A stretch of DNA of 46,933 bases from Klebsormidium nitens. Taxonomy: Eukaryota > Streptophyta > Klebsormidiophyceae > Klebsormidiales > Klebsormidiaceae. Position numbers and translations under genes: made by a program. This document shows positions 13,056 through 22,958 of this stretch, piece after piece. Each line of letters opens with the position of its first letter. Position 1 is the first letter of the stretch. The notes below the pieces were generated by a model. The model was not told where the DNA came from. It saw nothing but the letters and a program-made list of their open reading frames with translations, and searched no databases. The stretch covers positions 3,301-50,233 of the forward strand of contig DF237587.1 of NCBI GenBank assembly GCA_000708835.1, read 5' to 3'.

Positions 13056-13429
13056 NNNNNNNNNNNNNNNNNNNNNNNNNNNNNNNNNNNNNNNNNNNNN
13101 NNNNNNNNNNNNNNNNNNNNNNNNNNNNNNNNNNNNNNNNNNNNNNNNNNNNNNNNNNNNNNNNNNNNNNNNNNNNNNNNNNNNNNNNNNNNNNNNNNNN
13201 NNNNNNNNNNNNNNNNNNNNNNNNNNNNNNNNNNNNNNNNNNNNNNNNNNNNNNNNNNNNNNNNNNNNNNNNNNNNNNNNNNNNNNNNNNNNNNNNNNNN
13301 NNNNNNNNNNNNNNNNNNNNNNNNNNNNNNNNNNNNNNNNNNNNNNNNNNNNNNNNNNNNNNNNNNNNNNNNNNNNNNNNNNNNNNNNNNNNNNNNNNNN
13401 NNNNNNNNNNNNNNNNNNNNNNNNNNNNN
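13056..13429. other. Assembly gap (374 N)
   Basis: A continuous run of undetermined bases. Open frames that appear to cross it are artefacts of translating N. The true length of the gap may differ. Confidence 0.99.
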
Positions 13430-15158
13430 CATATGCCAATGCTGCAATCTTAAGCATCCTCGAAACTCTGCATGCATGCTGGAATCATTTGTGCACATAT
13501 GATCGACCTTACAGCTTGCACAGCACCTATAGCGACGGTATCGTACATGGGGGCTGTCCCATGCAACTCAATCCCTAGGTTTCTGCGAGTGCCGCCATCA
13601 TTTGCAACTGCCACCACTGGCATCACGTAAGGATTTTCATGCGGTTAGTGCAGTACCGTACTATAAGTCCAACGACTCTGTGCAGCTTGACAGCCTATGT
13701 TCACGCTAGCTACAGGCAAGCGAGTTTGCACCCACTAGGCACGCAGTCGTATGAAGCTAGAAACAAGCTTTCAATGACTCACACATGCTCATCATATAGT
13801 CGGTTCATGATTAGAGCACGTCCTGTGATGCATGTCGCAGGCACGAATCATCCCGTCGATAAGCACAGAGCCTCAAGAATGTGAAAGCCATTGGTATTGA
13901 CTCTGCGCATATGGCATTGCATTCAGGTGCTTCTGGCTAGCGTAATTGCACTTCCTAACAGGATCGGAGACATACAAGAAATAGCATCAAGGACTACTAG
14001 TGCAAACACTGCTCAAGAAGCTTCACAAGGCTAAACGAGACAAGCAGAAACAGAGGCGGCACATCGATAGTTGCAGATTCACAATTACCCGGTAACGACA
14101 CCAGAAGATCGAACTCTTGACGATCTTTTCTTAGCGATTGAGAAAAGGAGCAAATCCAAAAGAAGTGGGACGTCAGGAAAGTATGACAATCTTTTCTTGA
14201 GAAAAGGAAGCAGATTCAAAGGAACTGGGGCGTCAGGAAAGCATGAGAGCAAGTGGAAAGGTAGATCATGACACGCTTGTGCGCCGTGTTTGAAGCAGTG
14301 AGGGACCGAACACATTTGTAGTATCAGCGGGGGGCTTTTCGAGAATAACCAGCACAAATACCCCTTGCAAATTCCCTTGCAGTGGACCAGCTAACCCTAA
14401 GCGCTACTGACCAGCCGGCGCCAATGTATGCCAGACTTGGCCATCACGTGAAATCAAGAGCGCTTTTGAAGGCAGCCAGGATACCCCAAACAAAAAAGAC
14501 TGGATCACTATCGATCCAACTCCTCACGTAGAGCTTCGAATGAATTCGTTTGCTTCACCGCGCCCCGCCTGCTGCTCATACACTACGGACTTGCTCAAAA
14601 TCCTGCCAAGAACGGAGCCAACATCCAGGCCCTCAATCCAAAGTCTTGAGAGCCTGAGAAAGTGCTGAAACACATCGTAAAGCACCAGAGGTACACAGCA
14701 CCAAATGTAAACCCCGAGATCATGCTCCGCACAATGAAGGCTTCTGCCGAAACTCTGAAGCAGAGTCTCTTGAGCCAACGGCGCATCGTACCACACGCAG
14801 GAAACAAGCGTTCACCGCCCAAGAAGCAAGCTGTGCCAAAAGCGAGTGATTCTCTGCACTTCTTGCCGCATTTTCTTGCATCTGGTAAACCAATGACGAT
14901 AAGATTCACCGGGGGCAACATTTATTAGAAACTCACATTACGTGGTGGCTGAACTGGGTCCCCAAGCATCCATGCTGCCTGGGCATCCCTGCTGCTCTGC
15001 ATAAGCGTTCTTCACAGTCCTCACCAAACACTTGCGCTCGCGGGAAGGGGTATTGGTGTGCGCGTTATATGACAAACTTAAGGTCTTTCAATGCGACTCC
15101 AAACCGTGACAGTCTCCTCCTAGGTTCAAATTACACAATTTGTACACTCGGCCTAACC
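13430..15158. other. Gene-poor stretch between gap and PsbW
   Basis: No recognisable gene. The only structured element is the imperfect tandem repeat at 14119-14244, listed separately. The right end should include the 3' untranslated region of the minus-strand PsbW gene. Open frames near 14.6-14.9 kb show no known motif and no matching splice partners. Confidence 0.45.
14119..14244 (+). repeat. Imperfect tandem repeat, units of 66 and 60 bases
   Basis: Unit 1 (14119-14184) starts gacgatcttttctt and unit 2 (14185-14244) starts gacaatcttttctt. Both end with a cgtcaggaaag motif. Both unit lengths are multiples of three, and the plus-strand frame stays open through both. It reads DDLFLAIEKRSKSKRSGTSG and then DNLFLRKGSRFKGTGASG. 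No ATG precedes this frame nearby, so it is either a fragment of an exon or a chance open repeat. Confidence 0.7.
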
Positions 15159-16265
15159 CTACAAGGAAAGACCAGAGTCGTCATCGCCCTCCGGAAGGCC
15201 TTTGCTGAAGGTGTAGTACAGGGCCCAGACAACTCCGAAGGTACCGAACAGAAGCCAGCCCAAAGCTCCGTTGCTCAACCCAAGTGCCAGACCAGTGCCC
15301 TCTGTGCTCAGCCTCTCGTCGACCAGGGCGAGGGCTGGGTGAGCAGTGGCAAAGGAGATGGCCGCCGACGCAGCTGCTACCGGGGCAAACTTCTCATTGG
15401 CAGAGCAGACAACACCAGACTTGTGCGCTGCAGGCCAACAGACGTTCAGGGTTACAGCAATCCTTCTGCTACCATGACCTTCCTCAGGATATTTGCTGAC
15501 CTCTTTTTGGTCAAGCAGCAAGCCACATTTGGTCAAGCTAGTTCGTAACTACACAATTTTTGCAGGTTTCTGGATGACTGAAGCAACCAGTGGCTGCAAG
15601 CGCAAACCTATTTTTGCAATGTGTGACACAAGTCACTACTGGTGCTTGAAACTCCTGAAAGACACACAACACTGGCTTGCAGAATGGCCAGCCTAAATTC
15701 AATGGCACTTTACTATGGGAATCCTTTGTTAGAAGACAGAGACTCCGTTGAGTTCGAGGAGCTTCAAGGACAAACCTGCTCTGGCGGGCACGTGGAAGGT
15801 CCTGTGAAGGGATGGCAGTCCTGTAGAAGAGGAATAACCTTTTGAGCATACCAGCATTGCATACTAGCAAGCCTTGACTAGACAGAAAAACCTGGAAATC
15901 TGGCAAAATAGTACACACATCCGCCGCGTAACACTTTCAGCTGGTTGTTTTTCCTTATTCCTTCTGTAGTTCCTGCAACTTCACTATGTCAAGCGGAGGG
16001 ATTAGATTGGAGGCCTCCACTAACAACCTGAAGCATCCACATTCAAGCACTTAAAGGACTTCCACTATGTTCAAATCCAGCTCCAAGAATCCATTTTCCA
16101 ACCCCAGCCTGAGATATCCAAGTATCAATATCCACTGGACACATTCTCCGCCAAGAGTTTCAGTCACGCACCATTAACTGTTTGGCAAGACGCCTTCTGT
16201 GATAGAGAAGTCCTGGCCACGAATGTGGCGCTGACAGAGGTGGAAGCGAGAGCGGCGGTGGCCAT
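15159..16265 (-). CDS. PSBW: Photosystem II reaction centre subunit W precursor, chloroplastic
   Basis: Two exons: 16172-16265 and 15159-15427. They give 363 nt, or 120 residues, joined in phase across a 744-base intron. Exon 1 encodes an Ala/Ser/Thr-rich chloroplast transit peptide starting [14 protein letters not shown]. Exon 2 carries a second, hydrophobic thylakoid-transfer segment (about 46-65) ending in an ALA cleavage motif, so the targeting signal is bipartite. The predicted mature protein is residues 66-120 and starts [12 protein letters not shown], the family signature. A single membrane helix follows at about 86-105 ([18 protein letters not shown]), and the acidic stromal end reads GDDDSGLSL. 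PsbW is a small thylakoid protein that stabilises dimeric PSII and PSII-LHCII supercomplexes. It occurs in green algae and plants, which anchors the identity of the organism. It lies upstream of nothing divergent and runs parallel to eS24. Confidence 0.95.
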
Positions 16266-17415
16266 TGTGAGTGAGAGGAGCGAGAAGCAGCAGCAAGCAA
16301 GAAGGCGACGCGATTGCAAGCTTCTCCTCCCTCGTTTTCAGCACCTCCTTCTTCCTTGAAACTTGAAAGCCTTCTCGTCAAAGGAACAAACAGAATGCAA
16401 GACTGGGTAGTCAGTCAATACGGGCCCACCGTACCCAGAGATTGCGCATATCGTACGCCTCACATTTGTCCTGCAAAATCCCTCATCCGGAGATGGGCTT
16501 GGCCAATGGATTTGTGGAGCATCGGTGGAATTTGATTGGCTGTTGGAGGGGAGAATCCGGGGCTTTTCGGGGTACATTGACCGCTTTAGCGGCCGGCAGC
16601 GCGGCCGCGCTTTCACGGACCTGGGAGCGCGCGCGCAACGGTCCAGCATTGGACGGTTACAACTCTGGATATCCAATAGGTAGTACCGGTACAGGTTAAA
16701 GCTTAGCTCCACAAGAGAGCCATTTCCAGTCGCCCCGTATCCGTGACGCCCTTACGCCCTCAATCGAGTTGGTTCTGTCTGCTTCATGCAACGGCCGATT
16801 CTTGCATTCATGAACTTTTAGAGGTTGGAACATGTCAGAAGTGTCAAGTTGGAATTGATCGAAATGGCAGATCAAACGCCCAATTCGTCAATGATAACAA
16901 GATACTACCGGTAAGTCCTGACAGTTGCGCTGGTCGATACGACATGCAAAAGCACAGCAGTTTCGTTTCCGCATTGAATGCACTTATCCCACCAATATTG
17001 GTAGTTCGAGGAGCAACTTTGAAGGAAAACAGAACCATGGACGTGTTCACTATGGCTATGGCGCTGATCGTTGTCCGCGATCATTCGCCAACCTATTCAT
17101 GCAGCAGAATGCTGATTTGAAAGGCCCGGGTCAGATGCTTGTAACTCAAACAATTTAACCGGCTGGCTCGGAACTTCTTTGCCTCTTAGTGATTCATGCG
17201 CTGATGGATACGGATGTAACAAGTCCAAAGCAAACGCTGATTTAACAGAAGACGTCTAACATCATCATGCGCTATGTATGACTTCGGCACACATCTCCTC
17301 ACTCTCACATCCCTCGTCATCGGCGGAATGTGACAACATCGGAATGAATGGAATGGTGGGGAGAACTGTCGTAAATGAAGAAGTTTCAACAAGAGAGATT
17401 GATGCTCTGTCCCAT
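16266..17415. other. PsbW upstream region and eS24 3' flank
   Basis: This stretch holds the PsbW promoter and 5' leader at its left end and the eS24 3' untranslated region at its right end. An open frame at 16743-17120 on the plus strand lacks an ATG start and any known motif. I recognise no further gene. Confidence 0.5.
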
Positions 17416-19848
17416 CTACTTCTTCTTGGAGTCTCCAGCCACCTTGTTCTGCAGAGGCAATTGTGAAGGGTCAGGAAGCGAACCCAAGATGGTGAAGCAG
17501 ATCGCAATCAGCTCCAACACAGCAGGGATCTTGATAATGCCTCATTCTCTGCTTGCTTTGTTTCAAGAGACACTCGCAGAGAAACCAGGCCTCCAGTCAG
17601 CCGTGTTCAATAGGACTTCCGGCCAATACGTTGATAATCGACTCTAAGTGATGCTCTAGGGCGCCACGACATGTACTCGAGGATGATACGGAGCATCAAA
17701 AACACCACTGGAACCGGATGCGTAACAAGCCAAAGCAAACCACCAGACCGAACACTCAAGTCTTTCAAAGAACACTTCAAGGAAAACTTCCAAACCCTGA
17801 AAGTACTACCTAATCCAATCAATTGTCGAGCCTACAAGCTGACTTGACCCTTTGATGTCACTTTTACTCCGTGCTCGCATCCTTTCCCTTTCGTTCGAGC
17901 AAAACAGAATCTGACCAAGATGATGGTAACTCGTGCTAATGAAAATCATTTGCGGGCAGCCTGAATCAGAGTACCACTATGCCTCATTTGCTGGTTCAAT
18001 GACCAACAAATAGCTAAGGAAGTGTCAAATACCGGTAGCAACTATGACGTAAGAAACTCTACCTTCCACCCAACATCCAAAAGCACCAATCGACCTCATA
18101 ACCAAAACTCTGATGCAGCTTGTCCCCATCCACCTGGTACAAAGATCGGGCAAACGCAAGCGCCTCTTACCTTCTTCACACCGCGGACCTTCCGTGACCT
18201 GTTCTTGCGCTCCTTGATCTGCTTTCTTGACTTTTCGATCTTGGTCTCCAAGCCGTTCTGCAGACAAAGCCCACAGCATGTCAGAAACTGACGAGGTGAA
18301 CATAGCCTGAAAGACAACTGCATGCCAAATGCTCCCCCCACCCAAAAGATACCTCTGAGTAGGTCGAAAGTACTGCATCCTATGTATGCAGGACAACTGT
18401 TCCTAGATCCCTCCCCATCCATTGGCCACCACAGTGAAACAACCAGACGATGGTGGCTCCTTCGGTCCGCCTATAATGTTCAGAATTCCTTTCCAAGTGT
18501 GGCAGCATCCAATTCCCTCGGCCGTTTTTCATCGCGATGGAACTCTACACACCGCCGCCTGTCTGTCCAAAGAATGGCTACAAACTCCTCATCATGACCC
18601 TTCCCCGTCGCCACCGCTTTCAACCGCTCTCAACCTCCTAGCATGGCCTTCGGAGATTCCCAAGAGCGACAATCAACTAGTCATCCAGCTGTTCCTCCCC
18701 TTTGCCTGTGCCCTTGCCCTTCCTTCTAGTCAGTCGACCACCGGAAGAGCCACCTGCCCCACTCTCGATGCCCGTTACTACTGATCACTATGAGCGCCCC
18801 GAGGAAACCAGAACATAGATGATCGTGGAGAACCGACTGACGGCCCCTGCTCTGCTTACCCGGACCAGCCTGTATCTGGGCTCAAACTTCTTGGCAGCGT
18901 CCAGGTTGTCATAGATGAGCCCAAAGCCGACCGACTTGCCGCCTCCGAACTGGGTGCGGAACCCGAACACAAAGATGGTCGCGGGGTCCCTGACTTCGTA
19001 CAGCTTGGCCAGCTTCTCCTTCAGCTCAGCCTGGTGACATAAGCTATGGGGATCAATCGCCAGCCAAGCATCGCTACAAGCTACCATTTCTTCATCAAGC
19101 TTCACACCGAACTACTCTGCTGCAAGCTGACAAAACTGCAGCGGCGCGATAGCGGCAGCATATGCAGGACAGACTGTCAGGTAAGACAGCTCGTCAAAGT
19201 TTTGTGAGGAATATGCAACGTATGTGGAGGCATGTGCGCTCTATTCTCGGCGAAAGGCACCGTTATCAATCTGCAATAAACAGTGGACACTGGCCCCGGT
19301 GAAAAACAAGGACAACAAAATGCAACCGAGCGGGCATAAAGTGCTCAAATGACTTCGCTTATTGGCCGGCCAATCTCTTCGCACAAACTATCCACACTAC
19401 TGGCAGGGCCGGAGGCCGCCGTTCTGCTGCAAATGATTGAGAAACCTCACCTTTGACACATTTGCCCTGCCAGGATGGAGCACATCAATAACCTGTTCAA
19501 GGCAGAAGAAGCAACCATGAGAGTAGCACACCACGCAGAGTACCATTATCATGCAGGCCCGCAAGGCCTTGCTGGAGTCTTACCATCCATGCCTGATAAA
19601 TGGTTGCACCTGGGCAATAAATCTTTCAGTGGAGGGTCTAGAGAGATCTCAACAGCATCCGTCCCATCCCGCTTCTGCTGCTGCCAACCAAGTTCAACGG
19701 CGGTGCTAATGCATAGTCACTGAAGATGATGCCCGCCATAATTGCCGATGAAGCTAAGATCGGGAAGACTCACGAACTGCTTCCTCTGCAGCAGCCTGTT
19801 GGTGAGGAACTTCCTCGTCCGGATGGTGCTCGCCTTGGCGTCCGACAT
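17416..19848 (-). CDS. RPS24: Cytosolic small-subunit ribosomal protein eS24
   Basis: Five exons: 19774-19848, 19451-19492, 18860-19030, 18171-18257 and 17416-17448. They give 408 nt, or 135 residues, and every exon length is a multiple of three. The protein starts [18 protein letters not shown] and continues [14 protein letters not shown]. Exon 3 carries the family core with [18 protein letters not shown], exon 4 is the basic [18 protein letters not shown] segment, and exon 5 ends AGDSKKK. Length and sequence match plant eS24 (about 133 residues). It is an eukaryote/archaea-specific protein of the 40S subunit, needed for small-subunit rRNA processing. The last coding exon is only 33 nt including the stop. 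The gene is head to head with VPS55, 956 bases apart, and a telo-box-like element lies in between. Confidence 0.97.
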
Positions 19849-20213
19849 GGCTGCTGCTCAGAGCGTGGCCGCCGCAGCCCGCCGCCTTGCTGTCAGGGGA
19901 TGCAGCTGGAAAGAGGAAGAAGGCGGTAACGGTTGGCGGACAAGAAGGGCACTGAACAGTGCAATGAAGGCTGAGCTTCGACGCTGAGAACGATAGTTTT
20001 GCAAACCGGAGTCCTAAACCCTGTCTTACAAACCAATGATACGTGCGCACTGCGGAACACGGAATGGTGCAGTCTATACCGTAGTCCGGCAAACCAGGCC
20101 AAACCCTGCTTTCAACCTCTGTCATCGAGAGCTGAGCGCTGTCGAAGGGGGGTGCTAGCTTGCAAGATGAGTGCGCTTCAGCCCACACTGACAGGTCTGT
20201 GATCAAGTTGCAG

Positions 20214-20221
20214 AACCCTAA
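20214..20221 (+). promoter_or_regulatory. Telo-box-like element upstream of eS24
   Basis: AACCCTAA matches the core of the plant telo-box (AAACCCTAA), which is common upstream of ribosomal protein genes. It is about 365 bases upstream of the eS24 ATG. A match of eight bases can occur by chance, so the role is inferred from the neighbour. Confidence 0.35.
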
Positions 20222-20295
20222 ATTTGAAGAGGGAGCCTGCACATGCAGGGTAGCAGCTGCTGCTGGCACCAGCTAGACTCTAGAGACGTGTGCAG

Positions 20296-20340
20296 CCAAT
20301 GCAGAAGGCGCCGCCAGGTATTTATAAATAAACTCACCTG
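20296..20340 (+). promoter_or_regulatory. CCAAT and TATA-like pair, possible VPS55 promoter
   Basis: CCAAT at 20296-20300 is followed by TATAAATA at 20333-20340. The spacing and order suit a plus-strand core promoter. It would imply a 5' leader of over 400 bases for VPS55, which is long but possible, perhaps with a leader intron. Confidence 0.3.
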
Positions 20341-20804
20341 GGGGCGAAGAATTCTTTGGGGGCCGTGAGCGAATCGCGAGGAGCTAGATAAGCCTTCAAG
20401 TGGTTTGTTGCCTGCGGGAGCCCTGAGTGGTGTGAACTGGGCATGAATGCAGTCATCGAGCTGAACACAGCGCTGCTTTCAAAAGCGTCAATTGGGCAGA
20501 CGATGCAAGCTTTGGAAGTTTTAGCATCGTAGCCGCTTGTGTAGGTGCTCCATACTTGATTTCCACAATCTGATCAAGCAAAGCAGCAAACGATAGTTCT
20601 ATGCTGAGTGCCAGGACGTTTAACCCTTCAAAAAGGACAAGCTGGCGACCATGTCATTGCAAGGTACGTCTTGGGCTGTTTTGTCGGTCCTGACTACTTT
20701 GTTAGTCAACCTCCTTTTGCCCATGATCTGCAGATGATCTGTTCTTGTGCAGTACTATCCTTGCTCATTAAGCATATCTTTCAATGTCGCTCGTCACATG
20801 GAGT

Positions 20805-22213
20805 ATGCCGTCAATATGGCGCATTCTGTGAGGAAACTGCTTTCAATCAAACTGACATATGTTCGTATCATGCATCTCATCGGTTGCCACCGTCTTCCTT
20901 CATCCAGTGTAAGTTGTCCGCACTCTTTTTGCAACTTTGGCCACTGATGTGCCTGGATGCTTGTACTTTGATAGACTTCACATCAAACTGCACAGTATTG
21001 TCTCTGGATAGAGTTTACCTCCTGAGTACCTTGGTTCAGACCAGAGCCTTTCCTTTCATGAGAGGGCCTCTTTCTCAGCTCCTAAGGTGATTTGCATCTG
21101 ATGATCAATGATCAAGTTGTCACACATGCTGTCAAGAAAGCAATTGTCAATTGCCTGTGCCTCTCCTGCTTCTGGTCAGCAGCATGTCCAGGCTTTACTT
21201 TGAGAAATGATCGAGTACTAAATCTGAGTGCTGTTTCTCATCATCCTGCAGCATCGCCGGGCTGGCTTTTCTGTTCTCCCTCGGCATACTTCTCCAAATC
21301 CTGGGATGTGCCTTGTACAACAATTGGTGGCCTATGCTGACAGGCAAGTGTCTTGACGGTGCACTGTGCACTGCACCTGAGAGTTCTCTGTCAGCAATTC
21401 TTACTCTTGGAGTTTTCGGAAGTGTCTTGGTTCCTATTTGCTCACATTTTGAGTCTAGATTCTTCTTTAGTGTTTGGAGAGCCAGACAAGGCCGGCATGC
21501 TTGTGGTGCCAGAGAGCTGGACTCTGCATGGAATGTTGTTTCCTGAAGAATGAACGAACAGTTTTGCTGTGCTTTGCAGCGTTGATGTACGTCATGGTCC
21601 CAATGCCCTGCCTGTTCTTTGGGGGCGGGAGCGCTTCTGACTTCATATCCGCGGACAATGAGACGGGGTGAGCTAACCTGACCCAATCTGCATCCCAGCT
21701 GGAAGTTTCTGTAGCAGCATCATCAAAGTTGATTCACGGCAAGGAGAATCCACCGCAACAATCAGCTTGCTTCGGTTCATTTAGGCCTCAGCGAAGAGCT
21801 GTTGATTGATCTGCCCAAAAGGTATCTGATATAGAACGCATCGGCAGGTTTTATCCGTCGTCTTGGGTGAGTCGTCCAAAAGAAACGTGCACATTCATAT
21901 GGTTTCTACACATCATAGGTCCTTGAAAGCAAGCGTGAGATAATGCCGGTCAGTTGCATCCTACATTCTTTCGTCAAAGGTTTCTTTGGAGCTTGAGATG
22001 AGGACTAACCGGCCTCTTCTCTCTTGCAGGTGGGAAGATGCAGCCAAGTTCTTGACTGGATTCTCTGCAGTTGGAAGCATTGCCATTCCAGCAATTCTGA
22101 GGCATGCTGATCTGATAGCGACAGGGGCAATGTTTATTGAGTTCTTGTCGTTTGGTGTTCTGCTGGTTACGGTGTTGCTGTATCAGCGGATCAGCCGGGA
22201 AGACGAATGGTAG
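20805..22213 (+). CDS. VPS55: VPS55 / LEPROT family endosomal sorting membrane protein
   Basis: Four exons: 20805-20827, 21252-21343, 21580-21667 and 22030-22213. They give 387 nt, or 128 residues. The family core is clear: LQILGCALYNNWWPML, then VMVPMPCLFFGGGS, then WEDAAKFLTGFSAVGSIAIPAILRH. Four hydrophobic segments span most of the length (about 9-29, 38-55, 73-92 and 98-119), as in VPS55/LEPROT. The family acts in transport from endosomes to vacuole and, in animals, in receptor surface display. Exons 2-4 are firm. Exon 1 (23 nt, encoding MPSIWRI) was chosen because it has the needed phase, a GTGAGG donor and the right N-terminal length. An out-of-frame ATG lies just upstream. Intron 2 (21344-21579) starts with GC, not GT. 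The gene converges on the HDAC gene. Confidence 0.88.
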
Positions 22214-22958
22214 TAATAGCGGACCATACTGCGGGTCTTTAATTGACAATCAGTAACTGTACATACATACATAAGGACATTGGATCAAGCTAGCAAGGCA
22301 AAAATACAAGGTTCGTATATTGCAATGGTGCCAGCGAATGATGGAGTGAGTTCCGACTCTTGACTCTCAGGTTTCTCGAAATCTACACATAGCTCCTTGT
22401 GAACAACGCCGACGGTCGTCAGCCTGGTGCGCGCAATTGGAGTGCATGGAGTCGATCGTACATCCGACTCGCAAGAAACTCGTATAGCTCTAATTAAAGC
22501 TCTAGGCATGGCGGCACTAGCCGGCCTGATCTCTTAACTCTAGGCGGCGGAGCTATCATTTCATAATGGCTATCGCGGATTACCGTTCCATGGGCAAGGG
22601 CAACCGTCGCGTGACCAGCAAAACATGCACCACATGTCTAGACTCAGACGGGGTCACCGTGCCATGCACTTATCATAGTAGGTTATTCTTACACAGTCCG
22701 ATCATCTGTTGAATGCACCGCAAGCTAGGGCAGTCGATTTGCCCGACATCAAGCTCCGTTTCATTAGAGTTATTCGGAATCAAGTATATGAAGATACCAA
22801 GAATAGAAACTTGTACAACGGCTAGCAGTTGCATTAACATGGTAGGACACAAACAGACTGCAAGGCTCAGCGAACAAAGTCCCCTACGTTCCAAGGAATT
22901 CTGTTGCTTTACACTGGCATCCATTCACGTCTTTCAAACTGCTCTGCTCTTTTCTTGA
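22214..22958. other. Convergent intergenic region VPS55/HDAC
   Basis: It should contain the 3' untranslated regions of both convergent genes. I recognise no exon, RNA gene or repeat array here. Confidence 0.5.

Larger units (their letters stand above)
19849..20804. promoter_or_regulatory. Shared upstream region of eS24 and VPS55
   Basis: These 956 bases lie between divergent start codons. On the plus strand the region holds AAACCCT at 20016-20022, AACCCTAA at 20214-20221, CCAAT at 20296-20300 and TATAAATA at 20333-20340. A 13-nt ATG segment at 20651 is a poor first-exon candidate for VPS55 because its phase does not fit. The division between the two promoters is not visible. Confidence 0.5.

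Noticed and set aside
12911-13578. Several open frames of 130-180 codons crossing the N run
   Set aside because: They consist mostly of untranslatable N and have no supported sequence.
15538-15918. Minus-strand open frame inside the PsbW intron as an extra exon
   Set aside because: Exons at 16172-16265 and 15159-15427 join in phase to a normal-length precursor without it.
16743-17120. Plus-strand open frame of about 125 codons between PsbW and eS24
   Set aside because: It starts with GTG, shows no family motif, and no partner exons were found.
20651-20663. ATG segment (MSLQ) with a GTACGT donor as first exon of VPS55
   Set aside because: It ends in phase 1 while exon 2 needs phase 2; the 20805 exon fits.
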